From Chlorops oryzae (lineage: Eukaryota > Arthropoda > Insecta > Diptera > Chloropidae), in the NCBI GenBank assembly GCA_020466095.1, contig CM035807.1, positions 108,330,906 to 108,394,905 on the forward strand: a stretch of DNA of 64,000 nt. The letters run 5' to 3'. The position numbers and the translations under genes were made by a program. Below are positions 21,718 through 32,469 of the stretch, in pieces; the stretch's first letter is position 1, and each line of letters opens with the position of its first letter. The notes beneath the pieces were generated by a model. It worked only from the letters and a program-made list of their open reading frames with translations, was not told the origin of the DNA and did not search any database.

Positions 21718-22400
21718 TTAAGGGGGCTGTCTCCTTCGCGAGGCTGTTTTTGGACCATTTTTTTTTTAATTCCTGACAGAAAACGAAAAGACCTTTTGTA
21801 ATTTTTTTTATTGTGTTCAAAATTAATGAAAATTAGTATAAAAAACCCCCTATTTTTATGTAAGGGCGGTTCAAAATGTTCTCCGCCGTCAAAGTGGAGA
21901 CTCCAAAACAGTGTGTATGGCAGACGGGCACGATTTTGTCTCCAAGTTGTATGAAATGAAAAAAAAATATCGGGGTTGTAATCAGTATGGATGTCATTAT
22001 AGGCTAAAGCTCGAAAAAATTTTGCGATTTTTTTTTACAAAATGGCGGCGATTGAAAAATGACCCATCGATATCGGGAGAATTTTTTGTAGTTCAGTGTA
22101 AAAAAAAAAATCGTAAAAAATTTCTAAAAATTGTGATTGAGCTTCAGACCATAACGGTGACAATTCTGCCTCGAATCCATTTTGTTTCATTAAAATCGGT
22201 TCAGTTGGTCTGAAGAAATCGTGGCCACCAGTTCGAAAAAGGTGGATTTCCAGATAAATGCTTTTAAAGTTTGAATTTAACGCATGAATGACTCATTTTA
22301 GCGCAGACTTTGCTCGATAAGGAAGGCAATATCTTCTAAAATATTTCGAATTTCGAAATTTTTTTTGGTCCCCTCTTCCTAAATCCGTTTGTCAGAATTC
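21718..22400 (-). repeat. Divergent relative of the TTAA-flanked element at 1549-2283
   Basis: Begins TTAAGGGGGCTGTCTCC. The reverse complement matches the 1.5-2.3 kb element over several hundred bases, including CGAGCAAAGTCTGCGCTAAA and GAACTGAACCGATTTT-like stretches. The other end is not clear because the following sequence is degraded. Confidence 0.5.
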
Positions 22401-22849
22401 CGTTATTTTGGGAAAAGTTCAAATTTGTTGCACAGTGTAATCAAGAGAGTCACTATGGTCTTGATTTTCTATCGAAATCTCTAAAAAAAAAAAAGTAAAG
22501 GGAAAAATTGTTTTATTTTGGGCTTGAATGAATTCGGGGGGTTAATTTTTTAAAAAAACCCCCCTTTTAAATTTTGGTTTTTTAAAAAATTTTAATTTTT
22601 CAGGTTCCTTTGCCAAATTTCAAAGGGTTTTGTTTTTCAAGAAATTTTTCGAATTTTCAGAAATTAAAAGGAGTTTTAAAGGTTTTAAATTTTGGACTTT
22701 TACCGACTGATTAAAAATTTTAAAAAAAATTTACGAAAAAGGGTTTTTTAAATCCAAATTTAACCCAAAATTCAATTTAAAAATTTTTAAAAGAAAAATT
22801 AACGGACCGGCCAGCCACTTTTTGGGCTTTAAGCCTTTCGGTACGCAGA

Positions 22850-25480
22850 ACTTGACAAATTTAAAAACTTTCAAAAACAAATTTCAAGTTTCTTGGTCTT
22901 GCTTATGGTTTAATTTTTAAGTAAATTTTCTTACGAACAAAAATATCTCGGTAAATTTTCCCCATTTGGGGCAAAAATTAACAAATTGAATTTGTTTAAA
23001 ATTTTTTAGAAAAACCCGTTTTCTGTTTGAGGGGTTGGGGTGGTTGATTTAAAATTTTTTGGGAATTTTGTTAAGTAGAACTCCTGCCAAATTTGACCCT
23101 GGTAATTTTAATTTTAAAAATTATTTATTATCCAAATTTTTGAAAATTTCTAGAAATTTGGCCATTTAAATTTGGCAACTTTCTTCCAATCAAAATTTCC
23201 CAAAAAATTTTTGAAATCAACCATCCGAAAAGGGTTTTTAAAATCCAAATTTTGAACCCACGGGCCGCACGGTTTGTTATTTGTGCCCAAGTTGGAAAAC
23301 TTCTGCGGCCCCGACTTTTTTGTTATTTGACCTTTTATACACAAACAATTAAGCCGAACAAAAATTGTCAAAACTGGTTTTGTTTTGTTGCGGGCTGCTA
23401 TGCAGTTTCTGAATTGTTAACGTCACGAATTTAAGAGGCTTTGAGGGGCGTAGCACAAAAATAGGCGTGGCAGGTTACGAAGTAAAACTTTTCCACTTTG
23501 GGGCACAAATTAAGCAAATTCCGAATGTGGTCCCGTGGGTTCAAAATTGTGGATTTTAGAAAAACCCGTTTTCTGTTTGAGGGGGTTGGGGTGGTTCGAT
23601 TTCAAAAATTTTTTGGGAATCTCTTAGATCTAGAGATAGAAGCGTCCATGCCAAATTTCAAGACCCTAGGGTAACTCCTTCTATGATTTTCCAAGAAATG
23701 TATGGAGTTCAAGCGCTTAACCTCCATACATTTCTTAGAAAATCTAGAAGGAGTGGCCCTAGGGTCTTGAAATTTGGCATGGACGTTTCTATCTCTAGAT
23801 CTAAGAGATTCCCAAAAAATTTTTGAAATCGCCCCCCAACCCCCTCAAACAGAAAACGGGTTTTTCTAAAATCCACAATTTTGAACCCACGGGACCGACA
23901 TTCGGAATTTAGCTTACTTTTGTGCCCCAGAGTTGGAAAAGTTTTACTTCGTGACGCTGCCACGCCTACTTTTTGTGCTACGCCCTCTTAAAGACCTTTA
24001 TCAGATATTCGTGACGTAAGACAGATTAAGACGCGAACGTGAAAAAGCTTGTCAAAAGTTGTGATTCGCTTTGATAGTTTTGGGCTTAGCTATGCATGTT
24101 TCTGAACTTGTTCATACGTCACGAATTAGTGACAGAGGTCTTTGAGTGGGCGTAGCACAAAAAGTAGGCGTGGCAGAGTTACGAAGTTGAACTTTTCCGA
24201 CTTTGGGGCACAACATTAAGCTAAATTCCGAATGTCGGTCCCGTGGGTTCAAAATTGTGGATTTTAGAAAAACCCGTTTTCTGTTTGAGGGGGTTGGGGT
24301 GGTTCGATTTCAAAAATTTTTTGGGAATCTCTTAGATCTAGAGATAGAAGCGTCCATGCCAAATTTCAAGACCCTAGGGTAACTCCTTCTATGATTTTCC
24401 AAGAAATGTATGGAGTTCAAGCGCTTAACCTCCATACATTTCTTAGAAAATCATAGAAGGAGTGGCCCTAGGGTCTTGAAATTTGGCATGGACGTTTCTA
24501 TCTCTAGATCTAAGAGATTCCCAAAAAATTTTTGAAATCGAACCACCCCAACCCCCTCAAACAGAAAACGGGTTTTTCTAAAATCCACAATTTTGAACCC
24601 ACGGGACCGACATTCGGAATTTAGCTTACTTTTGTGCCCCAGAGTTGGAAAAGTTTTACTTCGTGACGCTGCCACGCCTACTTTTTGTGCTACGCCCTCT
24701 TAAAGACCTTTATCAGATATTCGTGACGTAAGAGCAGACTTAAGACGCGAACGTGAAAAAGCTTGTCAAAAGCTTGTGTATTCGCTTTGATAGTTGCTTG
24801 AGTCTTAGCTATGCATGTTATCTGAACTTAGTTCATACGTCACGAATTAGTGACAGAGGTCTTTGAGTGGGCGTAGCACAAAAAGTAGGCGTGGCAGAGT
24901 TACGAAGTTGAACTTTTCCGACTTTGGGGCACAACATTAAGCTAAATTCCGAATGTCGGTCCCGTGGGTTCAAAATTGTGGATTTTAGAAAAACCCGTTT
25001 TCTGTTTGAGGGGGTTGGGGTGGTTCGATTTCAAAAATTTTTTGGGAATCTCTTAGATCTAGAGATAGAAGCGTCCATGCCAAATTTCAAGACCCTAGGG
25101 TAACTCCTTCTATGATTTTCCAAGAAATGTATGGAGTTCAAGCGCTTAACCTCCATACATTTCTTAGAAAATCATAGGGAGTGGCCCTAGGGTCTTGAAA
25201 TTTGGCAATGGACGTTTCTATCTCTAGATCTAAGAGATTCCCAAAAAATTTTTGAAATCGAACCACCCCAACCCCCTCAAACAGCAAACGGGTTTTTCTA
25301 AAATCCACAATTTTGAACCCACGGGACCCACATTCGGAATATAGCTTAATGTTGTGCCCCAAAGTCGGAAAAGTTTCGCTTCGTGACGCTGCCACGCCTA
25401 CTTTTTGTGCTACGGCCTCTCAAAGCCCTCTATCAGAAATTCGTGACGTAAGCGCAGAGTTCAGACACCAACTGGCATAG
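22850..25480. repeat. Tandem array of about 715-bp inverted-repeat units
   Basis: Each unit is a large palindrome whose centre contains AGTTCAAGCGCTTAACC. Centres marked by AAGCGCTTAA begin at 23711, 24419 and 25140 (spacing 708 and 721 bp), and a fourth, badly degraded unit lies around 23130. Arms of roughly 300 bp carry GAGGGGGTTGGGGTGGTT, TCTTAGATCTAGAGATAG and GGGCGTAGCACAAAAAGTAG in one half and their inverse in the other. Units 3 and 4 are nearly identical. The repeated minus-strand frames of 74-85 codons inside are by-products of the repeat. Confidence 0.85.
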
Positions 25481-26842
25481 CGAATACACTGGCATGTTTA
25501 TTGCAAATTAATGTGGAGACTCAAAAGATAGCATACTTACGGGCGAAGTTTCAGAAAAGACTTTTAGACCGATTCAAAATATTCCTGCGGCTTTGAATAA
25601 AAAAAAAAATGCTCCCATTCTTTGCACAATAGGAAAGTGAATGTACTTGTCATAACTTGAAGTTTTCTTAAAAAATTTATGCAAATCGGATTTCATGAGG
25701 CTTTAAAAGAAAATAAAAAATAAAAAAACAATTTGTTTTATTTCAGCAAAGTGCAATTTATTTGATTAAATATTTTAACATTTTCCTTTTGCTTTGCATT
25801 TAAATAAATAATACTTTTTTTTTTTTTTGCTTGCAATGTATATAAAGAGTTGCATAACGTGTAAATATATTTTCAATAGTCCCAATAATAAATTAAATAA
25901 ATATCGCTTAATTTAAAGTTCTTAAGCTAAAATAAAAATTTTCAATTAAAAGCCATAAGCTATTCGAAATTCGCTGTCAGTAAAATGGTGTGTGCTCGCG
26001 TTTATAAATTTTAATAGTTCATTTGGTATTTTATATAGAAACATTTTCCAAACAATTCAAAGGCATTTTAATTTGAATAGCAATCGTTTTAACATATAAT
26101 ATATAGGCGCATCATGTGTTTCATTACAAAACTCAAAGGACGAAAAAAAAAAACATTCAAATGCCAACGAAGTAATGAAACCCGTTTTAATTGAAGCCTT
26201 CAAAATTTCGTGGAATTGTCCAAAGAGGGTATGAGTAAAAATATAGTTTAAAAAAAAAAGTATTAACAAATTAATTATAAATAAAAATTCTTAAAAATAA
26301 ATAAAATTTAAAAATGTGGTAAATAGGGTACAAAAATTAAAAACCAGCAAAATTTGCAATGATCTTTGAGTATTCTCTCAGGAAAATATGGTCAAATTTT
26401 AGTTCCAAAATGAGTTTGGATACCAAAAGAAATTTTCAATTTTGAGTGGAATGCCTGACTCCGATGATGTCTTCTTAAAACCTGATTCTACCAAAATAAA
26501 TAATAAATTGAATTCATTTTTCCAGTACCTGCGTACATAGAAGGCACTTAAAATATCCACACCCCTCCTGGAGGAATTTGAGTTTTGTATTCAAACATAT
26601 GCCGCCATTTCTTTTAAAGAGCCGTTTCTTAAACTTACAGTCTCTGGCTTTCAGTACGTTTCCTTCACCTTCCCCGTTACAATTCTTTTCAAAACACCAG
26701 ACTCCAAAAAATCCTATTCATCAAATTCCATTTCGCTCAGTTACTTTTAAAACCACTCCAAACGGCTATTGACCATAAACGACGCTAAACTACTACTCAT
26801 CACTACGATAGGTGTCTCTCTAAATAGATTTACAGACATTCT
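25481..26842. other. 3' flank of spi
   Basis: AT-rich and non-coding. It probably includes the spi 3' UTR (minus strand), with several TTTATT motifs on the plus strand that read AATAAA on the spi strand. The cleavage site was not decided. Confidence 0.4.
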
Positions 26843-27094
26843 TTAGAGTTTAGTTGAACGCTTAATGGCGAAAGATAGCGGCGGTATGGTCTCGATATAC
26901 TTTCGCAAATTCGAAGATTGATATTTTTCGGCCATAACAAGCAGTCCGTTGTCCATGGATGAATTGCATGCACTATAATTGTTGCAATAATATTCCGCCT
27001 CACGGCAGTAACGACAATCGAATTCATAGTTGCTCGATTGCTCATGTTCATTATTCAAAATACCAACAACATCATCACTATGATTATATCATCA
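26843..27094 (-). CDS. spi: Candidate C-terminal tail of Spitz beyond three in-frame TGA codons
   Basis: Immediately after the first TGA (27097-27095) come two more TGA codons (27094-27092 and 27091-27089). The same frame then stays open for 81 codons to TAA 26845-26843. It encodes a Cys-containing stretch (FDCRYCREAEYYC) and ends SFAIKRSTKL. From memory, the D. melanogaster Spitz tail ends in a very similar SFAIRRSNKL, so this is probably real Spitz coding sequence. It could be reached by readthrough, or by removing an intron whose only GT upstream of the stops is at 27131-27130 (AA|GTGCAT, weak). An AG at 27079-27078 would give a 54-nt, frame-preserving intron. Confidence 0.6.
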
Positions 27095-27646
27095 TCAGCA
27101 GCAGCGGCAGCAGCCATCGTCGTCGATGCACTTCAGTTTCTGATGATCGTAACGCAGATACAATGTCAAACAGATGAAGAACACAAAGAATAGTGCACAA
27201 GTTGCTCCGCTCGCAATGCTGGCCTTCTCCAATATCGGACGTGGGCGTTGTGGTAGATAGGAACCATCGAGTTCCTTGAATTCACAACGTGGACCCATGA
27301 AATCCATTGCGCATTCACAATTATACATTAGCGATTCACCGATTTTTACAGAGAAACATGTTGCACCATTTAGACAGTAAAATTTATCATAATCAGCTGG
27401 ACATTTATATGTCGGGAATGTTATATTTGGACGTGGTGTAGTGGTTGTTGTTGTTGTTCTGCTTGTCGAAATGATGGGACGTTTCGTTGTCATCGGCATT
27501 GAAGCCGAGATCGATGAATAAGTTGATGGACGTGGACGTGGTATGGTACGACTAGAGCATGCGGAAATCGATTGTGGTGAATTCAGCAGGAGTAGTGTGT
27601 TGAAAAGCGCAACGGCAAAGGTGAAAGTCGCTAGATACTTGTACAT
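27095..27646 (-). CDS. spi: Spitz, TGF-alpha-like EGF receptor ligand precursor
   Basis: ATG at 27646; the open frame runs 183 codons to a TGA. In order: a signal peptide ending near SISACSSRT, a Thr/Ser/Pro-rich linker, the strongly conserved PRPNITFPTYKCP, one six-Cys EGF domain (about residues 77-121, ending GPRCEF), a juxtamembrane RPRPILEK, and a transmembrane segment starting ASIASGA, the Rhomboid cleavage motif of Spitz. The cytosolic part begins LYLRYDHQK and reaches an acidic/Cys cluster IDDDGCCRCC. The protein is made as a membrane precursor, trafficked by Star, cut by Rhomboid and secreted to activate EGFR. This frame lacks the usual C-terminal tail; see the adjoining feature. The upstream exons are non-coding and were not located. 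Confidence 0.95.
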   Translation of the reverse strand: MYKYLATFTFAVALFNTLLLLNSPQSISACSSRTIPRPRPSTYSSISASMPMTTKRPIISTSRTTTTTTTPRPNITFPTYKCPADYDKFYCLNGATCFSVKIGESLMYNCECAMDFMGPRCEFKELDGSYLPQRPRPILEKASIASGATCALFFVFFICLTLYLRYDHQKLKCIDDDGCCRCC

Positions 27647-27649
27647 TTT

Positions 27650-29734
27650 GATGTAGAAAGAAACTTATTTTAAAAAAAAAAAAAAATAAATAATACTTCC
27701 TTGAGTAAAAACTTAACGGGAATGTACTTAAATGTTATGGAAATTTTTAAATTAATCTAAAATTGTTCTATTTGGTAAAATATAGAATGCTTTCCTGCTT
27801 GTTCTTTTTTTGGTATGTGTTGACTTCCTTCTAATAGTGACTTTTCGTATAAATATATTTATATTTTTTTTTTACTCATTTAAATTGGAATTCTCCAAAA
27901 TATTTGAGATTTTTTAGAACATAAAACACACTATCACAAATACTTAACGTAAATAAATATATGAACTAATGAGATTTCTTATTGGAACAGCACAATTTCC
28001 TTGTCACATGGAACTTAAGAAGAAATAATAAAAATCTTTCTTACATCTCAAAATAAATCTTCAATAAAATAAAGTTTCGACGTTTTCTTTTCGTTTCGTT
28101 TCTCTCACGCTAGATGTCTCGGTAGATTCCTTGCTTTATTGGACTTTTGAAGGCCCTCTCTCTCTCTGGCGTGATTTTCTTGTGTTTCACACAACCTGTG
28201 GAGTAGTAAAAGTTCTTTAAAATACAAACTTTAATAGAAAATCTTACAATTTTTTTTTGTTTTACTTTTGCTGGGACTACTTCGAATTGCTAATTAGAGA
28301 ATAAAAAATCCAATTAAAAATGTGTTATATGTCAATATTTAGGTACTTATTACAATATATGATTATGATTTCAATGAATATGTTTTGCTGAATATTAAAC
28401 TGCAATAAATCGATGGGGAAAAAAGAAAGAAAGAAATAACAAACACAAAACAAAACAAAAACTTCTCAACATGTTAGGACAAAACACCAACCGAACAATA
28501 TCTAAAGTTAAACACAAAAACACATCTCAAAGAAAACAATGAAAGAACACCCTGCATGAATCGCAGAACACACAATATATTTTTGAATATATTGATTGAA
28601 AATGTGAGCCAACAAAGATTTCTGTACAAATACCTTCGAATAATGCCACCTGCAGACTTCAATGTGTGAACAAACACACCGAAAACAAAAGAACAGTATG
28701 CTGACAGAATGAACAGTGGATTTTATCAAATATTCGCTTCACCCTTTCTTTGAATGCATTTGAAGTAATAAGCTTTAAAAAAAAAATAATGAATGAATGA
28801 CAAGTTGACAGACTGATTGACCAGTTTAAAAGCTTTTAAGAAACAATGACAACACATAAAAAAAAACTTCTAAAATTGATATAAATTAGAAACAATTTTC
28901 TCTTTTAGTTCACGACAAAGATATAGATTTTCATCAAGAAATAATAAAACCAAGACCATTCATGTTAAGGACAATTTAAATATGAAAAGAAAGAACAAGA
29001 AAAAACTGACCATGCCTCTCAAAAATTCTAAAACAATCTGGACGTTTTATGAAATTCCATAAAGTGTTCAATCCTCTCTTCTTGCCACTGTGCCATTCTT
29101 CAGGGTCGGCGCCCCACAACACAAAATATGCGAGGAAGTAGAAATAAAAACAAAAAATTTTCCTAAAGCCCCGCCCAGAGATACCCGCCTTCTCTCTTCA
29201 AGGGCTAACAGCAATTGAAATAATTCTCTATCCCCTATAGACTGGATGACACTAAGAATTATATCCCAGAAATTTTATATACTTCCCATAGAAGAAACTT
29301 AGAGGCTCAATTGGCCTGGGAGTTAGTAGGAGGAAACCTAAGAGTTTTTCTATAAATTAAACTGAATCCAGTTTCGCCCGAGCCACAAGCTGCAATCAAT
29401 CATGACAAAGCAAAGCATGGCCTAATCTCTGTTCTCGTTCATTTAACCCTAGACAGGTAACGCTGTTTACGTAAGGCGTATACGTAAGTTTTACGTAGGT
29501 TAGCTATCTAGGGTTAAGACTTTAATAACTTCAATACAATACAAAAATGCATTTTAATCGATCGAATTTTCTGCTTTGCTTCGCTATGCTGCGCTTTCTT
29601 AAGCCGTGACTGATTGCATCTTGAGTCTTTGGACAAATTGATCTCGCATTATACGGTTACTAAAAAAAGCCAGAATGGGTTAAATCTAAAATGGGATTTG
29701 ACTCCATCTTTCGTAATCTGGATGAAGAAAAATC

Positions 29735-29767
<33 letters not shown>

Positions 29768-30070
29768 ATTTATCTAAAATAATCTATTGGGCTAAGGCTC
29801 GTTATTACAATAATAATTATCACAAACAATTTTTACAATCAACGTAATTGTTAAAAACATACTAAGAAGGACCAAGACATAAAATACACATAAATAGAAC
29901 GTATTTACAGGAATACATTTTTTTTTTAAATCTTTTCACTTTACTTCACGACACTTTGATTTTAGAACATTTTGCGACTGTTTGATCAAAACTCACAATT
30001 CCATGGAGTATTGCGCGGTTGTTTCACGAATGGCAGCACTTGAAAAATTTTCTGTTGTCCTCCGTTGATT
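27650..30070 (-). other. spi 5' non-coding region or intron
   Basis: AT-rich, with no protein signal. It lies between the spi start codon and the miR-2 hairpins, so it is probably transcribed as spi intron or 5' UTR. It includes a TTAA-flanked mini-element (29447-29513) and a poly-A run at 29738-29764. Confidence 0.4.
29447..29513. mobile_element. Very short piggyBac-like palindromic element (67 bp)
   Basis: TTAA|CCCTAGACAGGTAA at the left and AGCTATCTAGGG|TTAA at the right, with TTAA at 29443-29446 and 29514-29517. CCCTAGA is close to the classical piggyBac terminus. The core is a TACGTAAG palindrome. Confidence 0.55.
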
Positions 30071-30142
30071 ATCCTAGCTCATCAAAGCTGGCTGTGATAT
30101 GCGTTGAGAATCCATATCACAACCACTTGATGAGGCTTAGAT
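30071..30142 (-). ncRNA. mir-2a-2: microRNA mir-2a hairpin (mir-2a-2-like)
   Basis: The minus strand folds as a 72-nt hairpin. The 3' arm (30099-30077) is identical to mature miR-2a (begins TATCACAGCCAGCTTTGATG). The 5' arm carries the star-like CATCAAGTGGTTGTGATATG. Stem ends ATCTAAGCC and GAGCTAGGAT pair as in the fly mir-2a-2 precursor. The seed targets K-box sites, and miR-2 family members repress pro-apoptotic genes in flies. It lies on the spi strand, upstream of the spi coding exon. Confidence 0.93.
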
Positions 30143-30276
30143 AAGCAACATTTTTATAATGAAATTTCTCGCCGCAGCACAGAGTAAGTAGTCTCAGTCA
30201 CCACCACCGCCGCCATCGCCGCCATCATCCAAACGATGTTTCGCCAATTTTGAGTTCTTTGAAGACATCCCACCCA

Positions 30277-30354
30277 GCTAAGCTCATCAAAGCTGGCTGT
30301 GATATGCAAGCGAAGCTTTTGAACAGCATTTCACAACCACTTTGTGAGATTCAG
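30277..30354 (-). ncRNA. mir-2a-1: microRNA mir-2a hairpin (mir-2a-1-like)
   Basis: The 3' arm at 30304-30282 is again identical to miR-2a. The 5' arm has CACAAAGTGGTTGTGAAATG, as in mir-2a-1, and the loop is longer than in the neighbour. It lies about 200 bp upstream of the mir-2a-2-like hairpin on the same strand. Confidence 0.92.
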
Positions 30355-30847
30355 ACAGGCGCTCGCTCACGACGGGCATACGAAACAGCAGGCGGGCGGG
30401 CGGCGGCAGGCGGTTGGTTGATAATATCCAACAAACACACTCGTTTCATTGTCCTGCAGATTATGATGACTATACTTCTGCTGCTGCTGCTGCCGATACT
30501 GCCGCAGCTCAAGATGATGGTCATCAGGGAGATTTTATTGAAGAATATGAAAATATGATTCCGTCATCGTTTTGGAATTTTCATCACTTCACTTCAACTT
30601 TCACTGGCACTTCACTATAGTTCAGTTCACTTTCACATTATTATCATTATCATGATGACCACAAAAACACTGAAATAAATTTTTTATAAAAATTATAAAA
30701 ATTCAATTAAAATAGAAAAAAAAAAACCTCCATTCGTAGAAAAATCGTAGGATTGCCCGCGACGAGAATTCGACTCCGACTTCGACTGCGATGTGGCCAC
30801 ACTCTCATTGAGAATGCTGCTAGGTTTGACGCGTTTTTTCTGAATAA

Positions 30848-30926
30848 TGTGACGCTCCTCAAAGCTGGCTGTGATATGAATTTCTAATTAAATACAACAT
30901 CTCACAACCACTTTGAAGAATTCACA
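30848..30926 (-). ncRNA. mir-2b-2: microRNA mir-2b hairpin (mir-2b-2-like)
   Basis: The 3' arm at 30876-30854 is identical to mature miR-2b (TATCACAGCCAGCTTTGAGG then AGC), which differs from miR-2a at one base. The 5' arm reads CTTCAAAGTGGTTGTGAGAT. It is the first hairpin in the direction of spi transcription. The gene order and host match the D. melanogaster cluster. Confidence 0.93.
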
Positions 30927-31059
30927 ATACTCCTCTTTCTTCGGCATTCCTTCCTTCCATTCGCTCTCGTCTTTGCTCTCTTGATTTTTGTACTTATTTG
31001 AGCGATGTCTTCCTTCGGTAAAATCAATCTTCAAAAATTTTCTAAAGAATAGATATGTA

Positions 31060-31212
31060 AGTAAAAAAAAAAATTTTAAAATAAAAAAATTAAAAAATAA
31101 AAAAAAAAAAAAAAATTAAAAAATAAATTTAAAAATTAATAAAAAAAAATAAAAATAATAAAAAAATAAAATAAAAATAAATAAATAAAATAAAATATAA
31201 AAAAAATAAGTC
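31060..31212. repeat. A-rich low-complexity tract
   Basis: AAATAAAA-type low-complexity DNA. A similar tract is at 38255-38482. Confidence 0.75.
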
Positions 31213-32008
31213 CACACGATATGCGAAAGCCTCGAGTACTATACTTATTTTACTTTTTTTTAAGGTTCTACGATCTTCCGATTCTCAACCAAAGTAACTC
31301 TGAAGAAATACTTCCAAGTCTTGAAGAAACTCTAATGAGAACCAAAATTTGCAAGTTCTATGGTGAAAATCCCTGACGTTGAAACCCAAAGTAAGCCCCT
31401 TGTTCAAAGTAATTTTCTCCTACAAGAGCATTACCCATTATCAATACATACTCTCAACAACCCCCGATCTGTGAGGAATTTCGGCATCCGCTCAAATCTT
31501 CAACGTTTATTACCTCCATTAAATTGTTGCTCCAAAAAAAAAAAAATTTTTTTAATTCAGAGGCTCAATGTCCGAATAGCTTTGACGTCTTCATCGAAAA
31601 TATGAACATAAAATAAAAAACAAAAAATAAAAAAAATTAATAATTAAAGAAAAAGAACAAAAGCTAAAGACGAGAATCGAAAAAAAGCACAGAGAAGGCG
31701 ACACACATCCAATTGAACCGAAACGATATTGAGGCTTATCTGCAATAAAGACGCCAGCAATTATTTTTAAAGCTCCGGTTCAATGAATAAAGCCAGGCAA
31801 TGCAATTCATTATTTCGACACAAAATTTCAACGAAAATACAAAGTTATTCAAATTGATCCCCGCTGCACTCTCATTGCAAAACATAATTAAATTATGTAC
31901 CGTCAAGTCAGTCTTTCCGTTTGTTTGTCTTTCTGTCTGTCTGTTTTTTATCATGCATGCTTGGAAGGTGAAAATGAAAGTAGATTCTACAATTGAAAGA
32001 ATCTAATA

Positions 32009-32467
32009 GGGCATTTACATATACGTTTTAGCGGTACTCGTTTAAGCTAAAACGACTAAGTCAAAACGGGGTGTTTACATATGCGCATGTCGTTTTGTCA
32101 TTTTGTGGTTCTCTTTTGTTTGCTTAACACGTGAAATATGAGTGAATATTGTTATTTAGAAAAGAAGCAATTATTGAAATTGTATTCGTTTTCTATATTG
32201 GTTGTGGAAAGAACCTCAAAATTTTTAAATTAGAAATTTCAATTACCATATGTTTTGCATTTTTATAGTGATGACACTCAGATTTCGATATTTTTATCAG
32301 TTATAAAGCAGGATTTATCTTGTTTAGCTACTTGTTTTAAATTAAAACAGGAAAGTTTCTCGTTTTCGTTTTGTATGATAAAACGGGAAAAAATCTAAGT
32401 TGCTTTTTTAGTGCTAAAACGGGCAAAGTTGCTAAAAACGCGAATAAAACGACATATGTAAACGGCC
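32009..32467. mobile_element. MITE with GGGCATTTACATAT ends (459 bp)
   Basis: The left end GGGCATTTACATATACGTTT is inverted at the right as AAACGACATATGTAAACGGC then C. TA borders both sides (32007-32008 and 32468-32469). The interior has many AAAACG(A/G) repeats in both orientations. It is non-coding. Confidence 0.6.
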
Positions 32468-32469
32468 TA

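Noticed and set aside
23709..25395. Three similar minus-strand frames of 74-85 codons
   Set aside because: They recur because the inverted-repeat unit recurs; frame ends shift with indels and no protein family fits.
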